A model generated the notes under the pieces. That model saw nothing but the letters and a program-made list of their open reading frames with translations. It searched no databases and was not told the origin of the DNA. The translations under genes and the position numbers were made by a program. From Cryobacterium sp. MP_M3 (GTDB taxonomy: Bacteria > Actinomycetota > Actinomycetes > Actinomycetales > Microbacteriaceae), in NCBI RefSeq assembly GCF_015752155.1, contig NZ_JADOVI010000001.1, positions 616,066-680,065 on the forward strand: DNA of 64,000 nt, in the 5' to 3' direction. Below are positions 55,409 to 62,755 of this stretch, piece after piece (positions within the stretch are counted from its first letter, which is position 1; every line of letters starts with the position of its first letter).

Positions 55409-55789
55409 ATGCCCACCGGCAAGGTCAAGTTCTACGACGAGGAGAAGGGTTTCGGCTTCATCACTTCCGATGACGGCCACGAGGTCTTCCTCCACGCTTC
55501 TGCACTGCCCGCCGGAGTCACGGTCAAGGCAGGGACGAAGCTCGAGTTCGGAATCGCCGACGGCAAGAGGGGCGCCCAAGCGCTCTCCGTGCGCATCATC
55601 GAGGCCCCGCCGAGTCTGGTGAAGCTCAGCCGCAAGCCGGCCGATGACATGGCGATCATCATCGAGGACCTCGTGAAGGTTCTCGACGGCATCGGTGCGA
55701 GCCTGCGCCGGGGTCGCTACCCCGACAGCGCGCACAGCCACAAGATCGCCGCGATGCTGCGCAAGGTCGCGGAGGAGCTCGATGCTTGA
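55409..55789 (+). CDS. Cold-shock-domain protein with C-terminal extension
   Basis: The 126-residue protein has an N-terminal CSD ([30 protein letters not shown], residues about 4-62) and a helical tail (VKLSRKPADDMAIIIEDLVKVLDGIGASLR, about 70-126) without RNP motifs, a form frequent in Actinobacteria beside DUF3027. ATG 55409 follows GCGAGG. The 3' end overlaps the next gene by 8 nt, implying coupling. Confidence 0.88.
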   Translation: MPTGKVKFYDEEKGFGFITSDDGHEVFLHASALPAGVTVKAGTKLEFGIADGKRGAQALSVRIIEAPPSLVKLSRKPADDMAIIIEDLVKVLDGIGASLRRGRYPDSAHSHKIAAMLRKVAEELDA

Positions 55790-56444
55790 TCAGGCGGACC
55801 CGACCCTCCTGGCGGTCGTCGACCAGGCCCGCGAGGCCCTGCTCGACATCACCCCGGCCGACACGATCGGCGAGCTCGTCGGGCACGTCGTCGAGGGCGA
55901 GCATGTGCTGACGCTGCTCTTCGACTGCACCATGCCTGGGTACCCGGGCTGGCGGTGGACGGTGAGCCTGTCCCGGGTCGACGGGGATTCCCTGCCGTCG
56001 GTTCTGGAGACCGAGCTCACCCCCGGTGATGAAGCGCTGGTCGCCCCTGACTGGATCCCGTGGTCGGACCGCCTCGCCGACTATCGCACCGCGCAGGAGC
56101 TCGCCGCCGCGGTCGCTGCGGCCGAGACCCTCGACACGGACGACGACGATGAGTCGGACGACGAGTCCGACGACGACGAGTCGGACGACGATGACGAGTC
56201 GGACGACGACGAGGACGACGAGCCGGATGAAGACCCGCTCGCCCTCGACGACGACGACTTCGACGACCGCGGCGAAGACGTGCTCGACGGGATCGACTTC
56301 GGTGAGGCGCTACCGGCGCCGGTACTGAACCCAGCCGAGGCCGACGAGCCCGAGGCAGAGGCCGATGGCGGCGCACGCCGTCCACCAGCCAAGTCCCGCC
56401 GCCGCAAGGTCGTCCTGGAAGAAGACAGCGAGCACGAGGGCTAG
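55782..56444 (+). CDS. DUF3027 protein with acidic repeats
   Basis: The 220-residue protein has the DUF3027 domain in its first 110 residues (VVEGEHVLTLLFDCTMPGYPGWRWTVSLSRV and DWIPWSDRL). A long acidic tract of repeated D/E/S (DDESDDESDDDESDD-type, about 117-165) follows, then a short basic tail (KSRRRKVVL). It overlaps the cold-shock-domain gene by 8 nt and runs antiparallel over the last 135 nt of the DUF2530 gene. Function unknown. Confidence 0.9.
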   Translation: MLDQADPTLLAVVDQAREALLDITPADTIGELVGHVVEGEHVLTLLFDCTMPGYPGWRWTVSLSRVDGDSLPSVLETELTPGDEALVAPDWIPWSDRLADYRTAQELAAAVAAAETLDTDDDDESDDESDDDESDDDDESDDDEDDEPDEDPLALDDDDFDDRGEDVLDGIDFGEALPAPVLNPAEADEPEAEADGGARRPPAKSRRRKVVLEEDSEHEG

Positions 56445-56543
56445 GAGCCAGCCGGCCGAGCCCGCCAGGATCGCCATCCGGGCGTCCGTGCGAGCGGGCA
56501 GCGGGTCAGGCCGGCGTTCGCTGTCTTTCAACCAGAGACGCAT
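56310..56543 (-). CDS. DUF2530 membrane protein
   Basis: The 77-residue protein carries two hydrophobic helices (about 23-43 and 50-70) in the DUF2530 layout (RMAILAGSAGWLLALVLAV, then WWTACAAIGLCLGLVGLGWVQYRRR). Its 3' end overlaps the DUF3027 gene by 135 nt on the opposite strand. It starts 6 nt from the serC end, so it reads after serC. The overlap is unusual for a compact genome and both frames match known families, so both are probably real. Confidence 0.75.
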   Translation of the reverse strand: MRLWLKDSERRPDPLPARTDARMAILAGSAGWLLALVLAVFFQDDLAAAGLGWWTACAAIGLCLGLVGLGWVQYRRR

Positions 56544-56549
56544 GGTGCC

Positions 56550-57677
<1,128 letters not shown>

Positions 57678-57742
57678 CTAGTTGTCGGTGCCGCGACGGT
57701 AAGGTTGTCACTTGCATGGAGGCCGACCGGGAGGCTCTGGGG

Positions 57743-58450
57743 ATGACTGATCTGATCGACACCACCGAGATGTATCTCCGGACGATTCTGGACCTCGAGG
57801 AAGAGAACATCGTTCCCCTCCGGGCGCGCATCTCGGAGCGGCTCGGCCACTCGGGCCCGACCGTGTCGCAGACCGTCGCGAGGATGGAACGGGACGGCCT
57901 CGTCGTCGTCTCCGGTGACCGGCACCTCGAGCTGACACTGCCCGGTCGACGCAAGGCCGTGCATGTGATGCGCAAGCACCGCCTCGCCGAACGCCTGTTG
58001 AGCGACGTGATCGGGCTCGAATGGGAGTTCGTGCACGACGAAGCATGCCGCTGGGAGCATGTGATGAGCGAGCAGGTTGAGCGCAAGATCCTCGAGATCC
58101 TGGGCCATCCCACCGAGTCCCCATACGGCAATCCCATCCCCGGCCTCGACGAATTGGGCGATTCCCCCGCGGTCGCGTTCATGGCCGGAGTGACCAGCCT
58201 GGTCGACGTGGTCGCCAGTTCCGAAGAGCCGGTCACCGCGGTCATCCGCCGCCTCGGCGAACCGGTGCAATTCGACCCCGAGCTTCTGGCCCAGCTGAAG
58301 AACTCCGGGGTGCTTCCGGGCAATACCGGGGTGTTCTCCGCAGCCGGTTCCTACGTGCTCGTGCGGGTCGACGGATACGGCGCCGGGCTCGAACTCCCCA
58401 CCGAGGTCGCCAGTCACATCTTCGTCGCGACGCCGCGCATCCCGGCGTGA
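57743..58450 (+). CDS. ideR: Iron-dependent repressor IdeR/DtxR
   Basis: The 235-residue repressor couples iron to gene control. All classical metal ligands align: Met 10, His 79, Glu 83, His 98, Cys 102, Glu 105 and His 106. A winged helix (residues about 5-60, with SGPTVSQTVARMERDGL as recognition helix) precedes the dimerisation domain and an SH3-like C-terminal domain (about 150-235). ATG 57743 gives the family's exact numbering. Its targets are not in the window. Confidence 0.95.
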   Translation: MTDLIDTTEMYLRTILDLEEENIVPLRARISERLGHSGPTVSQTVARMERDGLVVVSGDRHLELTLPGRRKAVHVMRKHRLAERLLSDVIGLEWEFVHDEACRWEHVMSEQVERKILEILGHPTESPYGNPIPGLDELGDSPAVAFMAGVTSLVDVVASSEEPVTAVIRRLGEPVQFDPELLAQLKNSGVLPGNTGVFSAAGSYVLVRVDGYGAGLELPTEVASHIFVATPRIPA

Positions 58451-58488
58451 TTTTCCGCGACTGACTGCCCCGAACGGCGCGGGGCTTC

Positions 58489-58504
58489 GTTACCAATTTG
58501 TTAG
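58489..58504 (-). promoter_or_regulatory. TAAC direct repeat upstream of the NlpC/P60 gene
   Basis: GTTACC (58489-58494) and GTTAG (58500-58504) have an 11-bp period; on the minus strand they read CTAAC and GGTAAC. Such direct repeats match the known MtrA site pattern of Actinobacteria. It lies about 190 nt before the gene. Confidence 0.35.
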
Positions 58505-58564
58505 AAAAATGTGAATTTCGGGTGACAAACGGATGAACGTCACGTAGCCTCGGTGGCGTCAACA

Positions 58565-58670
58565 GGCCGGCAACCGGCCGACGGACCCGGACCAGGACGC
58601 CTTTCTCCGTCTCCTGGTGCGGCACCACCCGCGATCAGCGCAGTGGACGGGGCAACTCCCTAGTGTTGCC
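58565..58670 (+). promoter_or_regulatory. Three hairpins in the NlpC/P60 leader
   Basis: GGCCGG/CCGGCC (58565-58579), ACCAGGA/TCCTGGT (58591-58618) and GGCAAC/GTTGCC (58651-58670) are successive stem-loops before the GGAGG site of the gene. The ydaO (c-di-AMP) consensus, common before such genes, was not found. Confidence 0.35.
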
Positions 58671-58691
58671 AAGGCGCCGGAGGTTCACACC

Positions 58692-59534
58692 GTGGCCGCT
58701 TCACGCAGACGATCCATTTTTCGAGCAACGAACCCGACAGACGACTCGGCCGGCGCGTCCCGCGCCCTCGCGAGGACCGGAACGGGGCTCGCTCCCCGGC
58801 GCGGACCCGTCGCCGCCCCGCCGAAGCGGTCCCGTCGCCGAGGCGCCCTGGCCAATGTGGTCTTCATGACCCTGGCCGGCGGGCTCGTCGCGACCATGGC
58901 CATCCCGGCCTATGCGTTCGCCCCGGACTCGAAGGAGGCGAACTTCGGCGCCACGGCGTCCACCGAGCTCACCCGGTCGGGTGCGCAGACCGTCGAGGTC
59001 GCCGATCAGGCGGCCACCGTGAGCGTCGCCCGGGATGGTTTCACCGCGACCACGCCCGAGGAGCTGGCGGCCGCGGCCGCCGCGAAGGCCGCGGAAGCCC
59101 GCCGGGTAGAGGTCGCCGCGCAGATGACGTCCTACGCGGCGTCGTACTCCGGCCCGTCCGTGGCGGAGTACCTGGCGAATCCGTCCCATCCGAGTTTCGA
59201 CCTGGCCTCGGTCTACGGCGTCGCGTCGCAGTACCAGGGGGTGCCGTATGTCTATGGCGGGGCCACCCCGGCCGGCTTCGACTGCTCGGGCTTCGTGATG
59301 TACGTCTACGCCCAGTTCGGGATCAGCCTCCCGCATTCCTCGGTCGGCCAGGGGGCCGCCGGGACCCGGATCGCCCTGGCCGATGCCCAGCCGGGCGACC
59401 TTGTGATCATGGACGGTCACGACGGTTTCTATGCCGGCAACGGGAACATCCTGCACGCACCGTATGAAGGCGCCGCCGTGCGTGTGCAACCGCTCTGGAC
59501 CAGCTCGTACTACATCGTCCGGCTCGGCATCTGA
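58692..59534 (+). CDS. Secreted NlpC/P60 peptidoglycan hydrolase
   Basis: The 280-residue enzyme probably cleaves peptide cross-bridges. A cytosolic basic N-terminus, a membrane/signal segment (about 56-72) and a family-specific module (AYAFAPDSKEANFGATASTELTRSGAQTVEV to VARDGFTATTPEEL, about 70-145) precede the C40 domain. Its catalytic Cys is in GFDCSGFVMYVYAQFGISLPHSS (about 199), and the His in LVIMDGHDGFYAGN. GTG 58692 is chosen for GGAGG 8 nt upstream. The same N-terminal module occurs in the CHAP gene at 60481. Confidence 0.9.
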   Translation: MAASRRRSIFRATNPTDDSAGASRALARTGTGLAPRRGPVAAPPKRSRRRGALANVVFMTLAGGLVATMAIPAYAFAPDSKEANFGATASTELTRSGAQTVEVADQAATVSVARDGFTATTPEELAAAAAAKAAEARRVEVAAQMTSYAASYSGPSVAEYLANPSHPSFDLASVYGVASQYQGVPYVYGGATPAGFDCSGFVMYVYAQFGISLPHSSVGQGAAGTRIALADAQPGDLVIMDGHDGFYAGNGNILHAPYEGAAVRVQPLWTSSYYIVRLGI

Positions 59535-59651
59535 TCCCCGGAATATGAACGTTTCGTAACAGCCGGCGGAATCTGCGCCGCGCGCTTCGTGCGCTGCCGA
59601 ATCTGGGTTAACCTGTTGCTCTGATGTTCTGCGAATTTTCGGAAGAGCCAA

Positions 59652-59703
59652 GGCGCGAGCGGCGCACGATCCACACCATGGATGTGCGCTGCCGCTTCGC
59701 GCC
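59652..59703 (+). promoter_or_regulatory. Long imperfect hairpin in the HNH-gene leader
   Basis: GGCGCGAGCGGCGCAC (59652-59667) pairs with 59684-59703 with two bulges. The loop adds ATCC/GGAT. GCCAAGGCGC occurs at both edges (59647 and 59701). It is the first of four structures between 59535 and 59876, a stretch with no gene. Confidence 0.5.
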
Positions 59704-59761
59704 AAGGCGCAGCAGTCAAGCATGTCTCGGTCGCGCGTGTCTCAGCCACGTTGTTTCCAGT

Positions 59762-59793
59762 AGGGCGTTGTCATTGTGACGGCGCCCTTTTTG
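59762..59793 (+). terminator. Intrinsic terminator inside the HNH-gene leader
   Basis: AGGGCGTTGTCA (59762-59773) pairs with TGACGGCGCCCT (59777-59788) using two G-U pairs, around a three-base loop, and is followed by TTTTGTTT. It lies 84 nt before the HNH gene start, so transcripts either end here or read through. Confidence 0.8.
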
Positions 59794-59839
59794 TTTGCCT
59801 GCTCGCTTCCCCCTCGCCGCATCGGGACGTAGTTCGAAT

Positions 59840-59871
59840 GGCTGGAAGCCGTCCAGCCCTTTTCGAAAGGG
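59840..59871 (+). promoter_or_regulatory. Ribosome-site-masking hairpins before the HNH gene
   Basis: GGCTGGA/TCCAGCC (59840-59858) is followed by CCCTTT-TCG-AAAGGG (59857-59871). The second stem pairs the AAAGGG ribosome site of the gene. It could switch translation. Confidence 0.5.
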
Positions 59872-59876
59872 AACGC

Positions 59877-60374
59877 ATGCGCACACTGGTCCTCAACGCG
59901 GGGTACGAGCCCCTCGCCGTGGTCTCCTTCAAACGGGCCCTCATTCTGGTCATGAACCAGAAGGCCACGATCGTCCAGGCCGACCAGGGCCACCCGGTCT
60001 GGGCGTCATCCGGGTCGTGGGACCGGCCGAGCGTGATCCTGCTCACCCGGTATGTGCGCATCCCGCGACTGCGGTCGGTGCCGGTCAGCCGGCGGGGCGT
60101 GCTGCGCCGGGACGACCACCGCTGCTGCTACTGCGGCAAGACCGCGAACACGATCGACCACGTGCTGCCCAGGTCGCGCGGCGGCCGGGACACCTGGGAC
60201 AATCTCGTGGCGTGTTGCCTGCGCTGCAACAACCTCAAAAGCGACCGGACGCCGGGGGAGATGGGCTGGAACCTGCTCTTCCACCCGCGGATGCCGCTGG
60301 GCACGACCTGGGTGGTGCGGGGCGCCGAGCGGCCGCTGCCGCAATGGGATGAGTTTCTCGCTCCTGCGGCCTGA
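59877..60374 (+). CDS. HNH endonuclease family protein
   Basis: The 165-residue protein has an HNH/McrA-type zinc-finger nuclease domain at about residues 85-135: CCYCGKTANTIDHVLPRSRGG, where HV/N and D-H metal residues lie, then NLVACCLRCNNLKSDRTP with the second Cys pair. It starts MRTLVLNAGYEPLAVVSFKRAL, as in the widely conserved stand-alone actinobacterial HNH family. ATG 59877 is the only start consistent with that N-terminus. Substrate unknown. Confidence 0.9.
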   Translation: MRTLVLNAGYEPLAVVSFKRALILVMNQKATIVQADQGHPVWASSGSWDRPSVILLTRYVRIPRLRSVPVSRRGVLRRDDHRCCYCGKTANTIDHVLPRSRGGRDTWDNLVACCLRCNNLKSDRTPGEMGWNLLFHPRMPLGTTWVVRGAERPLPQWDEFLAPAA

Positions 60375-60383
60375 CCAGCGATT

Positions 60384-60400
60384 GTAACGAAAAGGTAACG
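60384..60400 (+). promoter_or_regulatory. GTAACG direct repeat upstream of the CHAP gene
   Basis: GTAACG occurs at 60384-60389 and 60395-60400, spaced AAAAG, an exact 11-bp period. It matches the GTAAC direct-repeat pattern of MtrA, a known activator of cell-wall hydrolase genes in Corynebacteriales. Confidence 0.5.
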
Positions 60401-60480
60401 CAGGGGGGTGACTTCCCGCCCGGATTCCCATAGGGTGGGGGGAGCTTTGACCCGAACCAGGCCACGCAGAGGACCAGATT

Positions 60481-61593
60481 TTGCCCCATTCCGGCGAACC
60501 CGGCACATCCGTTCCTCCAGAGAACCAGAACGCCTTCCCGTCGCGCCGCGAGTTGCGCGCGCAGCGCGAGGCAGGGGTGACTCCGGCGGAGGCCCCGGTT
60601 GCAGCGCCCGAGGGCTCCGGATCCGTGGAGTCCGTGCCTGTGGAGTCCGTGCGCGTGGACTCCGCGTCGGTGAACACCGCGTCAGTGAACACCGCGTCAG
60701 TGAACACCGTGTCCGTGAGGACCGTGCCGGTGAACCCCGCCGCCGGCGCCCGGCCGGATGTCGCGGCCCTCGTGTCGAACGGCGGCCGCCGCGTCAGTGC
60801 GTCCGCCGCCCCGGCCGCGCGTCCCGCTCCTCGCCCAGCCCGGGTCTCCAACCGGCGGAGCCCCCTCAAGATTGCCGTCACCCTCCTGGCGATTCCCGGA
60901 CTGTTCCTCACCGCGGGTCTCCCTGCCTATGCCTTCTCTCCCGGGGCCGGCGCGAACCACGGCGCGGCCTCCACTCGTTCGCTGGCCGAGGCCGGCGCCC
61001 AGGGCGTCACCGTGGCGGCAGGCGCCTCCGCGGTGACCGTGGCCCGGGACGGCTTCACCGCCACGAGCAAGGAAGAACTCGCCCAGAAAGAGGCGGACGC
61101 GAAGCGCGCCCTTTCCGCGCAGAAGGCCGCCGAAGCCGCCCGGGCGACCGCCGCATCCTTCGCCGTCTACGGCGTGCGCGCCGAAGGCGACGACTACCCC
61201 TGGTTCGACCGGGGCACGGAATCCCAGGGCGGCGGGCTCTCCCCGCTCAGCTACTATTACCGCGAATGCGTCGACTTCGTCGCCTGGCGCCTCAACCGCG
61301 ACGCCGGCTCGACCAGTGCGCCGTTCAAGTGGACCTGGAGCACCCTCACCCCGGGCGGCGGAAACGCCAGCAGCTGGGCCAGCGCCTGGTCGAACCACGG
61401 CTGGGCGACCAGCAAGACGCCCGTCGTCGGCGCGGTGGCCTGGTTCAACTACAACCACGTCGCCTATGTGCAGTCGATCTCCGGAGACGGCTCGGTCGTG
61501 CTCGAGGAGTACAACTGGATGAGCAGCCATGCGTACCACACGCGCACGGTCGCGGCCAGCGAAGTCGCACTGTTCCTGTACCCGCCGAACTGA
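60481..61593 (+). CDS. Secreted CHAP-domain peptidoglycan hydrolase
   Basis: The 370-residue protein shares with the upstream NlpC/P60 protein the module AYAFSPGAGANHGA to VARDGFTATSKEEL. It begins with a cytosolic tail that contains 15-nt tandem repeats encoding SVNTA/VNTAS (about 60-85), then a membrane helix (about 137-153). The CHAP domain has the catalytic Cys in YYYRECVDFVAWRLN (about 262) and His in FNYNHVAYVQSISG. The start is TTG 60481 after AGAGGA, an unusual codon; no better in-frame start is seen. Confidence 0.85.
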   Translation: MPHSGEPGTSVPPENQNAFPSRRELRAQREAGVTPAEAPVAAPEGSGSVESVPVESVRVDSASVNTASVNTASVNTVSVRTVPVNPAAGARPDVAALVSNGGRRVSASAAPAARPAPRPARVSNRRSPLKIAVTLLAIPGLFLTAGLPAYAFSPGAGANHGAASTRSLAEAGAQGVTVAAGASAVTVARDGFTATSKEELAQKEADAKRALSAQKAAEAARATAASFAVYGVRAEGDDYPWFDRGTESQGGGLSPLSYYYRECVDFVAWRLNRDAGSTSAPFKWTWSTLTPGGGNASSWASAWSNHGWATSKTPVVGAVAWFNYNHVAYVQSISGDGSVVLEEYNWMSSHAYHTRTVAASEVALFLYPPN

Positions 61594-61627
61594 CCGGCAG
61601 CCGGAACCAGCTAAACTCTCAAAGCCA

Positions 61628-61699
61628 GCCTCTGTAGCTCAACGGAAGAGCAGTTCCGTCCTAAGGAAACGGTTGGGGGTTCGAATCCCTCCAGGGGCA
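61628..61699 (+). tRNA. tRNA-Arg (CCT)
   Basis: The 72-nt cloverleaf has acceptor GCCTCTG/CAGGGGC, D arm AGCTCAACGGAAGAGC, anticodon loop GTCCTAA (CCT) and T arm GGGTTCGAATCCC. CCA is not encoded. Confidence 0.95.
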
Positions 61700-61784
61700 C
61701 ACAATCCTGCTTCTATGCATTGCTTGACACGGGAACGCCATTCAGTCTGACCCGGGTGCTCGGGGGCATCGTCTGGAGCACACC

Positions 61785-62642
61785 ATGGTTTCCCCCCGCA
61801 TCGCGTTCCTCGACGTCGACGGCACCCTCATCGACTCGGGTGAGGTGATCGCGCCGTCGACAATCGAGGCGGTGCGCACCGCCCGGGAGAACGGCCATCT
61901 GGTGTACCTGTGCACCGGGCGGGCATCCGTCGAGATCTATCCCGCGATCCGTGACATCGGATTCGACGGCGCCATCAGCGCCGGCGGCGGGTTCGCGGAG
62001 GTCGGCGACGAACTGGTGATCAGCCGCACGATGCCCAAGCACGCGGTGGCGCGCATGGTCGGCTTCTATGAGGAATCGGGATACGACTTCTACCTGCAGG
62101 CGTTCGACGAGCTGTATCCGAGCCCCGGGGTGCGTGGGCGTTTCGCCACCTACCTCGACGACGACAGGGAGCGCAGGGGGCAGACCCGGACCGTTTCCGA
62201 ATCCGTCGCCGACCACGACGAACACCCCGCCTTGAGAGCGTTCGCCGATGTGCGACCGCTCAGCTTCACAGGGATCGCGAAGTCGGTGTTCCTCGCCGGC
62301 GACCTGATGGCGTTCGATCGCGTGTCGGAGGCCCTCGGCGGAGACTTCCATGTCATCACCGGCACCATCCCGCACATGGGGCGCGGCAGCGGCGAGGTGA
62401 CCCTCGGCGGGGTGAACAAGGGCAGCACGGTCCTGCAACTGCTCGACCGGCTCGGCATCGACGCGGCATCCGCGATCGGCGTCGGAGACAGCACCAACGA
62501 CGTCGAAATGCTCCAGGTGTGCGGCGTCGGTATCGCGATGGGCAACGCCACCGATGAGGTCAAGGCCCACGCCGACGAGGTCACCACGTCCGTGCTTCAT
62601 GACGGCGTCTGGAATGCCTTCCGCCGCCATGGTCTGATCTGA
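61785..62642 (+). CDS. HAD-superfamily (Cof-type) phosphatase
   Basis: The 285-residue hydrolase has the HAD I motif FLDVDGTL (Asp nucleophile, about residue 9), motif II TGR (about 43), and motif III/IV GVGDSTNDVEML (about 228). A Cof-type cap domain (about 80-190) sits between. It is a likely sugar- or nucleotide-phosphate phosphatase of broad specificity. The ATG follows TGGAGC. It is near a tRNA-Arg gene. Confidence 0.92.
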   Translation: MVSPRIAFLDVDGTLIDSGEVIAPSTIEAVRTARENGHLVYLCTGRASVEIYPAIRDIGFDGAISAGGGFAEVGDELVISRTMPKHAVARMVGFYEESGYDFYLQAFDELYPSPGVRGRFATYLDDDRERRGQTRTVSESVADHDEHPALRAFADVRPLSFTGIAKSVFLAGDLMAFDRVSEALGGDFHVITGTIPHMGRGSGEVTLGGVNKGSTVLQLLDRLGIDAASAIGVGDSTNDVEMLQVCGVGIAMGNATDEVKAHADEVTTSVLHDGVWNAFRRHGLI

Positions 62643-62683
62643 CCGGGATCTGCGCGGGCGGCGCTTCCGTCTGCCTGAGGTTC

Positions 62684-62755
62684 TATATTCGCATAATTGA
62701 GTGCTGAATGTGACAAATGCTCGCATCTATGTTCGAATTATGGTATTCTGGGGTC
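62684..62755 (+). promoter_or_regulatory. AT-rich leader of a DUF222/HNH gene
   Basis: A 72-nt stretch is strikingly AT-rich compared with its surroundings and contains ATTCGCATAATT and GTTCGAATTATGG, two related TTCG-AATT blocks. Such AT-rich leaders precede multi-copy DUF222/HNH genes in Microbacteriaceae; I infer a promoter or integration-associated origin. Confidence 0.4.

Noticed and set aside
58451..58691. ydaO (c-di-AMP) riboswitch before the NlpC/P60 gene
   Set aside because: Expected conserved blocks such as the GGGGTGAA and CAGCTAACC-type strings are absent; only unrelated hairpins are seen.
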